Source: an uncultured Eubacteriales bacterium (GTDB lineage Bacteria > Bacillota > Clostridia > Christensenellales > Aristaeellaceae). Taken from it: a DNA stretch of 64,000 nucleotides. Shown one piece after another: positions 1 through 9,169 of the stretch. A program made the position numbers and the translations under genes. Below the pieces are notes generated by a model that was given only the letters and a program-made list of their open reading frames with translations, did not search any database and was not told the DNA's origin. The DNA is taken from positions 1-64,000 of the forward strand of contig OMZP01000014.1 in assembly GCA_900315585.1 (NCBI GenBank), given 5' to 3'. Within the stretch, counting starts at the first letter, position 1; each line of letters starts with the position of its first letter.

Positions 1-832
1 AATACCTCCTTTGAAGTATTTGCATCAGAGCAGAAAACAGCAACGGAAAAAAGCTGGCAGCCAAAATAGCCTTCCCCTGATAGTTGGGACCGAGCAGCCT
101 GAAGGATACAGAATATTGGGAATACCAACCGTATATATGCAATAGCGATAGAAAAATCAAAAAAATCAGGCCGTTGTCCTTTTTCGGAAACAAGATACTG
201 GCCATGTAGGTATACACCACATAGGCAAGCAGTATGTCGTAGGTCTCTAAAACTGTGCGCTCCATCGCTGCCACTGGGACAGAAGAGATCAAAGAAAGGA
301 ACGCTGGATAATACAGCCAACCCTGCAACGCCCTTGCGGCGTTGAATGAAACAGCAATGCCAGTGTAAGGATTGATGGTCTGTATCGCGTTGTAGCGAAT
401 CGTATCCGCTGCGTAGGTCACATAAGCTGCATCATCATAGGACCAATGGGTCGTATCCCTTGCAAATCCATTGTAAAGCTGCCAGCCTAACAACACTAAA
501 AACGCAACCAGGTAAAAAATTTCCCAGCCGTTGAGCTTTGGAAGCCTGATTCTGAACGGTCTTCTTCTTAAGAATAAATACATGGAATATAGACTGCCAA
601 TGACTATTACAGTCCCAAATACCCAGCACAACAGCGTAAAAGGCAAATGCAGGAAAGCGATCGGCACCTCCAGAAGCTGGAAAACCGCCAGTTCAACAAA
701 CACGCCGATTGGAAAGCACGCGCATAGCCTGTATCGATTCTTTTTCGGCAGAATTGCTGTCCATGGTGCGCCAATCAAAACAGGCGCTATGAACAGGAAC
801 ACCATCAACAGGAATATCCGAATAACTATCAC
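1..832 (-). CDS. DUF6077-like polytopic membrane protein, N-terminal part (runs off the left edge)
   Basis: An open frame starts at a GTG codon at 832 and continues without a stop to the window edge, giving about 277 visible residues. A GAGG ribosome binding site lies about 10 bases upstream. Hydrophobic segments lie near residues 3-20, 43-90 and 104-122. They are followed by an outward-type loop with DTTHWSYDDAAYV and NPYTGIAVSF, then more membrane segments. This arrangement resembles the DUF6077 family of large membrane proteins found in clostridial capsule loci, which look like GT-C glycosyltransferases. The gene is in the same frame as the upstream dehydratase and begins about 57 bases after its stop, so the two probably share a transcript from the promoter at 3.15 kb. 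The catalytic role is inferred. The C-terminal half is outside the window. Confidence 0.72.
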   Translation of the reverse strand, partial: MIVIRIFLLMVFLFIAPVLIGAPWTAILPKKNRYRLCACFPIGVFVELAVFQLLEVPIAFLHLPFTLLCWVFGTVIVIGSLYSMYLFLRRRPFRIRLPKLNGWEIFYLVAFLVLLGWQLYNGFARDTTHWSYDDAAYVTYAADTIRYNAIQTINPYTGIAVSFNAARALQGWLYYPAFLSLISSVPVAAMERTVLETYDILLAYVVYTYMASILFPKKDNGLIFLIFLSLLHIYGWYSQYSVSFRLLGPNYQGKAILAASFFPLLFSALMQILQRRY

Positions 833-889
833 AAACGTACTGCCTCGTATGAATAATGACCCAATAGTTATATCATGCGCGCGATCCGA

Positions 890-2917
890 TCACGCGCTCT
901 TTTGCCTGGCCATCGCAGGCTCCCCTGCCAGCTGGTAGGTGGACACCATATCCTTCACCAAATCCCGTATCTGGCCTTCCCGGTTCGCATACGCTGCCAG
1001 CATCAGCCCCTCCAGCTTGCCCAGGAAGACATCCTCGTCGAACTTTATCGGGTTGCCGATGTGGATCAAATCGTTGTCGGTCTTCTGCAGCCCTTCCTCG
1101 GCCATCAGCTTCTCCTCGTACAACTTTTCGCCCGGGCGCAGGCCCGTGTACTCGATCTTGATGTCCACGTCCGGCTTGAAGCCGGAGAGCTTGATCAGGT
1201 TCCGCGCCAGGGTGTCGATCTTGACGGGGCTGCCCATGTCCAGCACGAAGATCTCGCCGCCCTTGGCGTAGACCCCCGCCATCATCACCAGGCTCACTGC
1301 CTCGGGGATGGTCATGAAGTAGCGGATGATGTCCGGGTGGGTGACGGTCACCGGACCGCCCTTTTCGATCTGCTTCTTGAAGATCGGGATCACCGAGCCG
1401 TTGCTGCCCAGTACGTTGCCGAAGCGCACGGCCACGAACTCGGTTTTGATGTTCTCGAACACCTTGCCGGTGCCGTCCTTGTCGGCGTTTTCCGTGCCGT
1501 CGTGGGTGAACAGCTGGGGAATCTCCCTGGCCTTGCCCGCCTTGATCTTCATGTCGAAGGACTGGATGATCATCTCACACAGACGCTTGGACGCGCCCAT
1601 GATGTTGGTGGGATTGACCGCCTTGTCGGTGGAGATCAGCACGAACCGCTCGCAGCCGTGCACCATGGCCGCGTAGGCCGTCTTGAAGGTGCCGATGGCG
1701 TTGTTCTTGATGGCCTCGCAGGGGCTGTCCTCCATCAGCGGCACGTGCTTGTGGGCCGCCGCGTGATAGACCACCTGGGGACGGTAGGTCTCGAACACGT
1801 CGAACATCCGGCGGCTGTCCCGAACGGAGCCGATGAGGGTCTCCAGGTTCAGGTTGGGATACTTCTCCCGCAGCTCCAGCTGGATGGCGTAGGCGTTGTT
1901 TTCGTAGATGTCGAATATGATCAGCTGCTTCGGATTGTGCGCCGCGATCTGTCGGCAGAGCTCCGAGCCGATGGACCCGCCGCCGCCGGTCACCAGGACC
2001 GTCTTGCCGTTGATGAACTCGAAAACCTCGTTCATGTCCGTGCGGATGGGCTCGCGGCCCAGCAGGTCCTCCACGGACACATCCTTCATGGCGCTGACCG
2101 TGGCCTCCCCTACCACGAACTGATACAATCCCGGCAACTGCTTCAGCTTGCAGCCCGTCTCGTTGCAGATGGCCAGGATGTCCCGCTTCTGCTGGGCAGA
2201 GGCGCTGGGGATCGCCAGGTAGATCTCATCGACATTGTATTTTTCTACGCTGGAAAGGATGTCGTCCCGGCCGCCGACGATTGGGATGCCGTCCATGGTG
2301 CGGTGCCACTTGTTGGGGTTGTCGTCGATGATGCAGACCACCTTGTTGCTGACCTCGCTGGCCTGCGTCATGTCCCGGAGGATCATCTGGGCTGCGTTCC
2401 CCGCGCCGATCAGCATGATGCGCTTCGACTTTGGATCCGCGGTCTCATGCCTGTTCTTGAATACCTGTATGAATCGGAATCCGAAACGCACGATGACCAG
2501 CAACGCGAATTGGAAGACCGCTCCCATCAGATAGTAGGAAATGGGCATGCGTTTCAACAGCGCCGTGATCAGCGCCGTGTGGGCCACGGAGGCGATCATG
2601 GAGCCGATGAAGCAGCGCACCAGCTCGGTGTAGCTGGCGTACCGCCACACGCTGTTGTACATGCGTGCGAGGAAAAAGACCAGGACGGAGCCCGCCGCAC
2701 AGGGGAGTATGAACTGGCTGTAGGGCTGTATGTACTCCTGCGGGATGGCGCTGAACACGCCGTCAAACCGCAAAAGCAGCGCCAGAAAATAGGCGCCGCA
2801 CACCGCCACAAAGTCATAGACGGCCAGGATCACCGCTATCACCTGCCAGTGTTCCAGGCCTCTTCTCCTGCCGTAGACGCTATTCAGTTCGCTTCTGTCT
2901 TTCGTTTCCTGTCGCAA
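890..2917 (-). CDS. Membrane-bound UDP-N-acetylhexosamine 4,6-dehydratase (CapD/PglF/WbpM type)
   Basis: The 675-residue product has the full long-form architecture. Four membrane segments lie near residues 25-50, 66-86, 100-120 and 128-150. A first Rossmann fold carries GAGNAA at 171-176. A catalytic SDR domain carries GGGGSIGSE at 311-319. The catalytic motif reads STDKAVNPTNIMGASK, so the usual YxxxK tyrosine is methionine (M440, K444), as in PglF-like enzymes. These enzymes make UDP-4-keto-6-deoxy-HexNAc, a precursor of bacillosamine, FucNAc and QuiNAc sugars. The start appears to be TTG, with AAGGA about 10 bases upstream; no ATG lies near the start. The gene has its own promoter, separate from the main glycan operon. 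No dedicated aminotransferase for its product is visible beside it, so the final sugar is unknown. Confidence 0.93.
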   Translation of the reverse strand: MRQETKDRSELNSVYGRRRGLEHWQVIAVILAVYDFVAVCGAYFLALLLRFDGVFSAIPQEYIQPYSQFILPCAAGSVLVFFLARMYNSVWRYASYTELVRCFIGSMIASVAHTALITALLKRMPISYYLMGAVFQFALLVIVRFGFRFIQVFKNRHETADPKSKRIMLIGAGNAAQMILRDMTQASEVSNKVVCIIDDNPNKWHRTMDGIPIVGGRDDILSSVEKYNVDEIYLAIPSASAQQKRDILAICNETGCKLKQLPGLYQFVVGEATVSAMKDVSVEDLLGREPIRTDMNEVFEFINGKTVLVTGGGGSIGSELCRQIAAHNPKQLIIFDIYENNAYAIQLELREKYPNLNLETLIGSVRDSRRMFDVFETYRPQVVYHAAAHKHVPLMEDSPCEAIKNNAIGTFKTAYAAMVHGCERFVLISTDKAVNPTNIMGASKRLCEMIIQSFDMKIKAGKAREIPQLFTHDGTENADKDGTGKVFENIKTEFVAVRFGNVLGSNGSVIPIFKKQIEKGGPVTVTHPDIIRYFMTIPEAVSLVMMAGVYAKGGEIFVLDMGSPVKIDTLARNLIKLSGFKPDVDIKIEYTGLRPGEKLYEEKLMAEEGLQKTDNDLIHIGNPIKFDEDVFLGKLEGLMLAAYANREGQIRDLVKDMVSTYQLAGEPAMARQKSA

Positions 2918-3142
2918 CGATCGTCGATCCTTTTCTGTTGGTATCGGTCCGCAGTAACCGTAAACCCTCGCCTGCTCCGCTTGGGCATGGCTCCGCCAGG
3001 CACAGGGTTGCCTGGTGTGAAAGCAGCCTTGCGCCGATAATGTCTGTGTTCACAGGCCGCTTCTGCCCGTCAATCCAATCGATGCAGTTCGGCCTGATCC
3101 TGAGGCTCCGGTTCGTGAACCAGCCTATAGGTATACACCTTT

Positions 3143-3171
3143 ATTATACTTGATTTTGTCATCGTCGTCAA
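3143..3171 (-). promoter_or_regulatory. Consensus sigma-A promoter for the 4,6-dehydratase unit
   Basis: On the minus strand the sequence reads TTGACG, a 17-base spacer, then TATAAT. Transcription would start near 3136 and leave a leader of about 220 bases before the dehydratase. The leader contains a hairpin-forming CCAGGC/GCCTGG pair near 2995-3015, but I recognise no riboswitch class in it. The gene-free stretch 2918-3442 also holds the palindromic element at 3232-3400 and the terminator at 3393-3441. Confidence 0.8.
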
Positions 3172-3231
3172 TCTACTTCCACGAATTGCAACCCCATGAT
3201 AACGTTCCTTTACCCTGCTTTCAAAAAGATG

Positions 3232-3400
3232 TAATACTATCCTCAATCTGAATGTAGACAAAAACTGTGAGTGGATTTTTCGTTGTGCCAAGGCGAAGAC
3301 CCGCAGGCTTGCTGGCGGCAAGTCAAGGGGCTTCAACACAGGCACAGCGGAAAAGACGCCACGGGATTGTCTATATTTGGGTTGAGAATAGTATAAAAGC
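3232..3400. repeat. Palindromic MITE-like element of about 165 bp
   Basis: The outer arms (about 3234-3262 and 3370-3398) are imperfect inverted repeats; the left reads ATACTATCCTCAATCTGAATG and its partner is ATTTGGGTTGAGAATAGTAT. Inner arms also pair: GTGGATTTTTCGTTGTGCC near 3271 matches the reverse complement of GGCACAGCGGAAAAGACGCC near 3345. The whole unit could therefore fold as one long stem. A half-copy with the same inner motif lies at 46.92-46.99 kb. No coding capacity or transposase is visible, so it is probably non-autonomous. Target duplications are not obvious. Confidence 0.65.
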
Positions 3401-3441
3401 GCCCGTCCTCGTCCATCCCGGAGGATGGGCAGGGCGGACGT
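3393..3441 (-). terminator. Rho-independent terminator of the main glycan operon
   Basis: Directly after the stop of the initiating sugar transferase, the minus strand forms a GC-rich stem. CCATCC pairs with GGATGG around a TCC-type loop, with further GC pairs outside. It is followed by CTTTTATACT. The stem is imperfect, but the position at the end of a 39-kb run of same-strand genes supports the call. Confidence 0.6.
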
Positions 3442-3442
3442 T

Positions 3443-4813
3443 TTACAGGCTCTCCCGGTTGATCATGCCGCCGAAGAGGGTCTTGAAGATAATCCGGAGG
3501 TCCAGCCCGAAGGACCAGTTCTCGATGTACCAGAGGTCGTGCTCGACCCGCTTGGGGATGCTGGTGTCGCCGCGGTAGCCGTTCACCTGGGCCCAGCCCG
3601 TGATGCCCGGCCGCACCTGGTTCTTCACCATGTACAGCGGCACGGTCTCCCGAAACTGCTCCACGAAGAAGGGGATCTCCGGGCGGGGACCCACCAGGCT
3701 CATGTCGCCCCGCAGCACGTTCCACAGCTGGGGCAGCTCGTCCAGGCTGAACTTGCGCAGGAAGGCGCCGATGCGGGTGCGGCGGCTGTCGTCGTCGGTG
3801 GTCCAGGCGGTGTCCTGAGCCTCGTTTACCCGCATGCTGCGGAACTTCAGCATCGTGAACGTCTTCTTGTTCAAGCCCACCCGCTCCTGCCGAAACAGCA
3901 CCGGACCGGGACTGGAGAGCCGGGTGGCAATGGCGATGAACAGCAAAAGCGGGCTCAACAGGATCAGCCCCAGCAGGCTGACGAGGATGTCAAAGCCCCG
4001 CTTGATCGCCGCGTTGAAGGGTTCGTCCAGCGGCGTGGTCCGCAGCTGGATCAGCTTGATGGAGCCGATGTTGTCGATGTTGGCCCGTGTCGGGATGACG
4101 TCGTTGTAGAAGGGGATCACACTGACCTTCGTGCCGCTCTTTTCGCACAGCTGGATGACCTGGATCGTCACGCCCAGTTCCTCCGGCTCCAGCGCCAGGA
4201 TCACCTCGTCGATGCCGTCGCCGTGCAGCTGCGCCTCCAGCCAGTCCTCCCAGCCCTCCCCCCTGGGGGGGATGATGCCCGCCAGCTGCACGCCCAGCGT
4301 CCTGTCCTCGGCCACGGCCTCGGCGTATCGCTTGGCCAGGTGGCCGCCGCCCACCACCAGGTTGTGCTTGAGGTTGTAGCCCCTGGCCCGGAAGTGGCGC
4401 AGCGTGTACCGGACGACCACGCGCTTGCCCACCATCGTCGTGACGACGGTGACGTAGTAGATGCCCAGCACGCCTCGGGAGAATTCCTGTAGTCGGAACA
4501 GGTACAGCATGGCCGCCGCGCTGACCACGGCGATCAAATTGCCCAGCATCACGTTGCCCAGCTCCGCGCTGAATCGCTTGAAGCGCGTGACCCGGTAGAC
4601 CCGCAAAAAGCCCAGCACGATCACCGTCCAAAGGGCATACAGCGCCGCCGCCAGCGCCGTTCCGTTCCGCAAATTGGACAGGGACGCCATGTTCGGGTTC
4701 TTCGTCACCACGCCCAGCCACAGCCAGGAGGCGAACATGTAGGACAGGAACACCAGCAGCGCGTCGGTGAATACGTTTATTCGGTTCAGTTGTTTTTGAT
4801 TGCGTCGAATCAT
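3443..4813 (-). CDS. Undecaprenyl-phosphate sugar phosphotransferase (WcaJ/WsaP-like, initiates the glycan)
   Basis: The 456-residue protein is a full-length polyprenyl glycosylphosphotransferase. The N-terminal third has about four hydrophobic segments. A CoA-binding-like Rossmann region with [13 protein letters not shown] follows. The C-terminal bacterial sugar transferase domain starts near residue 270. It contains [31 protein letters not shown] and WYIENWS, the hallmark motifs of this family. Such enzymes transfer a sugar-1-phosphate to undecaprenyl phosphate on the inner membrane face. Sequence alone does not tell glucose from galactose or a HexNAc. It is the last gene of the main run, 17 bases after the gtrA-like gene. 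The ribosome binding site is weak. Confidence 0.93.
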   Translation of the reverse strand: MIRRNQKQLNRINVFTDALLVFLSYMFASWLWLGVVTKNPNMASLSNLRNGTALAAALYALWTVIVLGFLRVYRVTRFKRFSAELGNVMLGNLIAVVSAAAMLYLFRLQEFSRGVLGIYYVTVVTTMVGKRVVVRYTLRHFRARGYNLKHNLVVGGGHLAKRYAEAVAEDRTLGVQLAGIIPPRGEGWEDWLEAQLHGDGIDEVILALEPEELGVTIQVIQLCEKSGTKVSVIPFYNDVIPTRANIDNIGSIKLIQLRTTPLDEPFNAAIKRGFDILVSLLGLILLSPLLLFIAIATRLSSPGPVLFRQERVGLNKKTFTMLKFRSMRVNEAQDTAWTTDDDSRRTRIGAFLRKFSLDELPQLWNVLRGDMSLVGPRPEIPFFVEQFRETVPLYMVKNQVRPGITGWAQVNGYRGDTSIPKRVEHDLWYIENWSFGLDLRIIFKTLFGGMINRESL

Positions 4814-4830
4814 AGATTAAACCAAGGCGT

Positions 4831-5346
4831 CTATTTCTCGCTGGTCTTGAACGCCCAGAGCTTGTTGATGATGAAGTTCAGCGGGATGCTGATGATCAGG
4901 TTCAACAGCGGCGCGACGAATTTGGAGATGCCCAGGGCGTTGATCCACAGGTAGGACAAGACATTGTTCAGAACGATCCCCGTGAATCCATAGGAGACAT
5001 AAGTCTTTAAAAGCGCCCCCCACAGGTTGCGCTTCTGCCCCTCTTCCACGGAAAAGACATACTTGTTGTTCCAGTAGAACGACCACAGGACGCTCAGGAT
5101 GAACGCCACCACGTTGCCCGCGATGTAGTCCCAGGACAGCCCATAGGGCTGCAGGAGCAGCAGGACGCCCACGTTCAGCAGATAGCTGAGGATCGTGTTG
5201 CTCAGGCCCACGATGCCGAATTTCACGAACTGCACCAGCGATTGCACGGTGTTCTCCTTCAGGTGGAGGTGAAAGAGCCTCAGCGCACCCTCGATGATCG
5301 CGTTGACCGTTCGGTCAAAAGCCGATACGGGTTTCCCTTCTCCCAT
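4831..5346 (-). CDS. GtrA-family membrane protein (probable lipid-linked sugar flippase)
   Basis: About 171 residues with four hydrophobic segments, including LVQFVKFGIVGLSNTILSYL and YIAGNVVAFILSVLWSFYWN, which are typical of GtrA. GtrA proteins are thought to move an undecaprenyl-phosphate sugar made by a GtrB partner across the membrane. The GtrB-like gene directly precedes it. I chose the ATG at 5346 because AAGGAGG lies just after the upstream stop; its spacing of 13 bases is long. In-frame starts as far up as 5394 would overlap the upstream gene. Confidence 0.85.
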   Translation of the reverse strand: MGEGKPVSAFDRTVNAIIEGALRLFHLHLKENTVQSLVQFVKFGIVGLSNTILSYLLNVGVLLLLQPYGLSWDYIAGNVVAFILSVLWSFYWNNKYVFSVEEGQKRNLWGALLKTYVSYGFTGIVLNNVLSYLWINALGISKFVAPLLNLIISIPLNFIINKLWAFKTSEK

Positions 5347-5365
5347 GCTGACCCGCGTCCCTCCT

Positions 5366-6328
5366 TCAGCCCTCGGCTTCATTGTCTTCCTCAAAATTGA
5401 TGCGCTCCTGCTCCACCACCAGTGGGCGGTTCATGATCCTCTGGTTCATGCTGAGAATGTACTCGCCGATGATGCCCAGGAAGATCAGCTGCACCGCGCC
5501 CAGGAAGAACATGCCGATGACGATCGGCGCGGTGCCGGCCACGAAGTTCTGCCAGTTGCACAGCTTCAGGATCAGGTAGACGAGCGCCACCAGCAGGCTG
5601 GCGAACGCGACGCCCGCTCCCAGGAAGGTCGCCATGCGCAGGCCGATCTTGGTATAGGAGGTAAAGCTCAGCATCGCCGCGTCATACAGCGAATACCAGT
5701 TGTTGTGGGTCTTGCCGGCGCGGCGCTGGGGCTGCTCGTAGGGGATCTCCTTGCGCTTGCCGCCCAGCTCCGCCACGATGCCGCGGATGAAGGGCGTCGG
5801 GTCCTTCAGGTTGCGCAGCACGTCGATGAAGCTCTTGTCGTACAGGCCGAAGCCGGTAAAGTGCTCGATCTGCTCCACCGTCGAATACTTTTTGATCAGC
5901 TTGTAGTAGATGCTGCGCAGCCTGTACATGATCCTGCTTTCCTTGCTGGAGGTCTTGACGCCATGCACGATCTGGTAGCCCTCCTCCCAGTATTTCAGGA
6001 AGGTGGGGATCAGCTCCACGGGGTCCTGGAAGTCCGCGCAGATGGAGATGGTACAATCTCCCGTCGTCTGGCACATGCCGTAGACGGGGCTGTTGAACTG
6101 GCCGAAGTTCTTGACGTTGAAGATCGCCTTGATCTTCTTGTTCTTCGCGCAGATCTGCCGCAGCAGGGGCCGCGTGTTGTCCGTGGAGCAGTTGTCGATG
6201 AACAGGATCTCGTAGTCGTACTGGGGCAGCGCCTCCATCTGGGCCACCAGCGCCTCGCTGATCGCCACCACGTTCTCCTCCTCATTGTAGCAGGGCACCA
6301 TGATGCTGACTGTCTTCTTCGTGCTCAT
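5366..6328 (-). CDS. GT2 polyprenyl-phosphate glycosyltransferase (GtrB-like)
   Basis: The 320-residue protein begins with a GT-A domain: VSIMVPCYNEEENV at the N-terminus, then IDNCSTDNT and ISICADFQDPVE (the DxD-equivalent region). Two C-terminal membrane helices lie near residues 230-300 (FLGAGVAFASLLVALVYL and IVIGMFFLGAVQLIFLGII). This is the layout of GtrB/DPM1-type enzymes, which put a sugar from a nucleotide donor onto undecaprenyl phosphate. Its ATG overlaps the stop of the upstream short-chain reductase as ATGA, and the gtrA-like gene follows. The donor is therefore plausibly the CDP-sugar made by the genes just upstream; that link is inference. Confidence 0.9.
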   Translation of the reverse strand: MSTKKTVSIMVPCYNEEENVVAISEALVAQMEALPQYDYEILFIDNCSTDNTRPLLRQICAKNKKIKAIFNVKNFGQFNSPVYGMCQTTGDCTISICADFQDPVELIPTFLKYWEEGYQIVHGVKTSSKESRIMYRLRSIYYKLIKKYSTVEQIEHFTGFGLYDKSFIDVLRNLKDPTPFIRGIVAELGGKRKEIPYEQPQRRAGKTHNNWYSLYDAAMLSFTSYTKIGLRMATFLGAGVAFASLLVALVYLILKLCNWQNFVAGTAPIVIGMFFLGAVQLIFLGIIGEYILSMNQRIMNRPLVVEQERINFEEDNEAEG

Positions 6329-7254
6329 TGGGCGGTCACCTGCCTCTGCCTGTACTGCCGCACGACCTCCCGAATGCCTTCCTCGAAGGAGGTGCTGGGC
6401 TCAAAGCCCGTGTCGCGGGTCAGCTCGGAGATGTCCGCCTCCAGATGCATCACCTGGTTCGGCGGGTAGGGGATCTCCCCCAACCCCAGCGGCAGACTGG
6501 GGTCGATGGCGTCCCGAAGCGCCTCGAAATACTCCCGCAGCGGGCGTATCCTGCCGCTGCCCACGGGATAGATCGCGCCGTCCCGGCCGGACTCGGCCAT
6601 GCAGCACAGCGCGTCACCGGCGTCCTCGGCATAGAGATAGTCCCACATCTGTTCGCCCGCGGTCAAAGAGGGCTTCTCCCCCTTGGTGAGCTTGTCCAGC
6701 AGCACCGAGATCACGGACAGCGGGCCATCGTTGGCGCCATACACGCTCAGCACCCGCGCCCAGACGTGGCGAATGCCCAGCTGCCGACAGACGACCCGCG
6801 TCATCTGGCCCGCGCACAGCTTGGCCATACCGTAGCCGTTCGTCGGGAAGCAGGGGGCCGCCGCGGTCACCTTGCCCTCGATGCGACCGTGTTCCGCCTG
6901 GCTGCCCACGCCCACGTAGACCTCGCAGCCCAGCTTCTTCGCGGTGTGAGCCGCCTCGACGGCGCAGCGGATGTTCTGGGTCTGCAGCAGCATGTCGTCC
7001 CGGCCCGGGCCGATGGTGCCCGCCCACGCCAGGTGGAAGAAGGCGTCCACGGGCTCCGGGATCATCTCTGTCAGATTGTCGATCTGCGTCATGTCGCAGG
7101 GCACGATGATCGCGTCCTTGGGGATGCGCTCGATGCGCGGATCGCCCGGAAAGGCGATGGCGTAGACCTTGACGTTCCGCTTCAACAGCTGGTTGACCAG
7201 CGCCAGGCCGATGGTGCCCAGCGAACCATTGACGATCGCACTCTTCAGTTTCAC
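6325..7254 (-). CDS. Short-chain (extended SDR) reductase/epimerase, candidate YerF-like CDP-sugar reductase
   Basis: The 309-residue protein has NGSLGTIG as its dinucleotide-binding loop near residue 9 and a YGMAK (YxxxK) catalytic pair. The GTG start at 7254 overlaps the stop of the TPP enzyme (GTGA), which sets the start and suggests translational coupling. In yersiniose A synthesis YerF reduces the acetyl side chain that YerE adds. An SDR locked directly to a YerE-like enzyme fits that step. SDR sequences alone do not fix the substrate; a C4 reductase or epimerase is the alternative. Confidence 0.82.
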   Translation of the reverse strand: MKLKSAIVNGSLGTIGLALVNQLLKRNVKVYAIAFPGDPRIERIPKDAIIVPCDMTQIDNLTEMIPEPVDAFFHLAWAGTIGPGRDDMLLQTQNIRCAVEAAHTAKKLGCEVYVGVGSQAEHGRIEGKVTAAAPCFPTNGYGMAKLCAGQMTRVVCRQLGIRHVWARVLSVYGANDGPLSVISVLLDKLTKGEKPSLTAGEQMWDYLYAEDAGDALCCMAESGRDGAIYPVGSGRIRPLREYFEALRDAIDPSLPLGLGEIPYPPNQVMHLEADISELTRDTGFEPSTSFEEGIREVVRQYRQRQVTAQ

Positions 7255-9083
7255 GCTTCTCCCTCCCACATCGGTATGCACATCTGCTGCTGCAGCTCCT
7301 CCCTGGGCAGGAAGGGCGCCAGATCCTCCAGCGGCGGGCTGACCAGCGTGCCGTCCTCCAGGCGCTTGGTGCTGCTCTTGGGCTCCCACACCTGCGCGGT
7401 GTCGGTGAATATCTCGGTGAACACCGGGCCGTCCAGCTTCAGCACCTCGTCCACCACGGCCTTCATCTCCCCGTTGCTGCGGGCGCTGAAATAGCGATAG
7501 CCGAAGGCCTCGGCGATCTTCTTGTATTCCGGGAAGGACAGGTCGCCGGATTCGGGGCCGATGCCCACGAAGTTCTTGTTGAACAGGTTGGTCTGGGTGA
7601 TGCGGATGGAATGATAGCCGCTGTTGTTGATCAGGAAGATCTTGATGGGCAGCTTGTTGGTGAGGATGGTCTGCAGCTCCTGCAGGTTCATCATGATGCT
7701 GCCGTCGCCCTCCAGGCAGATCGTGTTCCGGCGGCCGCCGCCCACGCAGGTGCCGATGGCCGCGGGCAGGCCGTAGCCCATGCTGGCGATGGCGCTGTTG
7801 TTGGCCATGCGGCTGCCCTTCTGGATCACGTAGGCCTGGTTGCCCACCACGCAGCACGCGCCGTTGGACACCGCCGTCAGACTGTTCTGGGGCAGCTGGC
7901 TGCTGAGGTAGCGGATGAAGGCATAGACGTTGGCGGTGGAGCCGTTCTCCTCCCACTGGCGGGGCAGCACGGCGGGATAGTCCCTCTTCCAGCCCTGGCA
8001 CTTGTCCAGCCAGGCCTGTCCGCGGAACACCGGGCCCTTCGCCGCGGCGTCCAGCCGGGTCAGGAAGTCCTTCGCGTCGGCCCAGACGGGCATCTCCACG
8101 TGCAGCGTGGGCTTCTTCAGCTCTGCCGGGTCGATGTCCACCATAATGACCTCCGCGGCCCTGGCCCAGGTCTGCCAGTTGTAGCCCACCTGGCGGATCG
8201 AGATGCGCGTGCCCACGGCCAGGATCAAATCGGCGTTCTGGATGGCCCAGTTGCCGGGGCGGTCACCCATGTTGCCGGCGCGGCCGCAGTAGAGCGGATG
8301 CTCATCCTCGATCAGGTCCACCGCGTTCCAGTAGGTCACGACCGGGATGTTCAGCTTCTCCAGCACGCTTCTGAACGCCTCATAGCCGCCGGACAGGCGG
8401 ATGCCGTAGCCCGCGTGGAACACCGGGCGCTTGGCCGCGGCGATCTTCCGGAGGATGGTCTCGATCGTCCCGTCGTCCACCGGCGGGGGCAGCTTGGCGT
8501 CGTCCTCCGCGAGATCGTAGTCCTCCAGCTCGTCCGTCTCGATGAAGCAGCCCTGGTAGTTCACCGGAATGTCCACCCAGACCGGGCCGGGGCGTCCCGT
8601 CGTCGCCAGGTGCCAGGCGCGCTCCAGGTGATAGCGGATGGTCTTGGGGTCCTCGATCATCACCGCGTACTTCGTCATCGGCGCGACGGACTTCACGATG
8701 TCATACTCCTGATCGCCCATGGCGCGCAGGGGCGTTTCGGTGAATTGCAGGGCATAGCGGGCCGTGGTGTCGTAACGCACCTGGCCGCTGACGATGAACA
8801 TGGGAATGGAGTCCAGCCAGCCGCCCACGACGCCGGTGATGGCGTTGGTGCCGCCGGGGCCGGTGGTGACGCACACCGCCGCAATGCGGTTCTCCAGGCG
8901 CGCATAGGCCTCCGCCGCGATGGCGCAGGCCTGCTCGTGATGATTGTAGGTCACCCTCAAGCCCTTGTTGTGGCCCAGGGCGTCGTTCAGGTGCATCGCC
9001 CCGCCGCCAACCACGGAAAACACGTCTGTCACGCCCCGCGCCACCAGAAAATCCGCCACATAATCTGCCAAACGTTGTTTCAT
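7251..9083 (-). CDS. Thiamine diphosphate-dependent enzyme, acetolactate-synthase family, candidate YerE-like CDP-sugar acetyl transferase
   Basis: The 610-residue protein has the three-domain ThDP fold. The catalytic glutamate is in NHHEQACAIAAEAYAR near residue 50. A central FAD/nucleotide-binding-like domain follows, and the ThDP/Mg motif starts GDGSIMMNLQELQ near residue 459 and ends in NN about 25 residues later. Ordinary acetolactate synthase would sit with ilv genes. This gene lies between CDP-dideoxysugar genes and GtrB/GtrA. YerE of Yersinia pseudotuberculosis uses pyruvate to add a two-carbon branch to CDP-3,6-dideoxy-4-ketoglucose. ATG at 9083 has AAGGAG eight bases upstream; the in-frame TTG at 9089 is too close to it. 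Confidence 0.85.
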   Translation of the reverse strand: MKQRLADYVADFLVARGVTDVFSVVGGGAMHLNDALGHNKGLRVTYNHHEQACAIAAEAYARLENRIAAVCVTTGPGGTNAITGVVGGWLDSIPMFIVSGQVRYDTTARYALQFTETPLRAMGDQEYDIVKSVAPMTKYAVMIEDPKTIRYHLERAWHLATTGRPGPVWVDIPVNYQGCFIETDELEDYDLAEDDAKLPPPVDDGTIETILRKIAAAKRPVFHAGYGIRLSGGYEAFRSVLEKLNIPVVTYWNAVDLIEDEHPLYCGRAGNMGDRPGNWAIQNADLILAVGTRISIRQVGYNWQTWARAAEVIMVDIDPAELKKPTLHVEMPVWADAKDFLTRLDAAAKGPVFRGQAWLDKCQGWKRDYPAVLPRQWEENGSTANVYAFIRYLSSQLPQNSLTAVSNGACCVVGNQAYVIQKGSRMANNSAIASMGYGLPAAIGTCVGGGRRNTICLEGDGSIMMNLQELQTILTNKLPIKIFLINNSGYHSIRITQTNLFNKNFVGIGPESGDLSFPEYKKIAEAFGYRYFSARSNGEMKAVVDEVLKLDGPVFTEIFTDTAQVWEPKSSTKRLEDGTLVSPPLEDLAPFLPREELQQQMCIPMWEGEA

Positions 9084-9169
9084 AGTCAATACTCCTTAAT
9101 GTGATTCTTGATCATTGCCTGTATCCATGGCCGGCTCCCGTTCGGCAACGGGGCCGATTGCCTTCGGTG

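Noticed and set aside
875..3040. Long plus-strand frame opposite the 4,6-dehydratase
   Set aside because: The minus-strand frame contains every catalytic motif of the dehydratase. The plus frame is only its shadow.
2918..3142. Possible riboswitch in the leader of the 4,6-dehydratase gene
   Set aside because: The leader is long enough and has a hairpin, but I could match no conserved core of a known riboswitch class.
7251..8001. N-terminal extension of the SDR frame into the TPP enzyme gene
   Set aside because: The extra part lies wholly within the TPP enzyme in another frame. The GTG at 7254, in a GTGA overlap, gives a normal SDR start.
7251..9083. Anabolic acetolactate synthase large subunit (ilvB)
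   Set aside because: No ilvN, ilvC or other branched-chain genes are nearby. The gene is flanked by, and overlaps, sugar-modification genes, so a sugar substrate is favoured.
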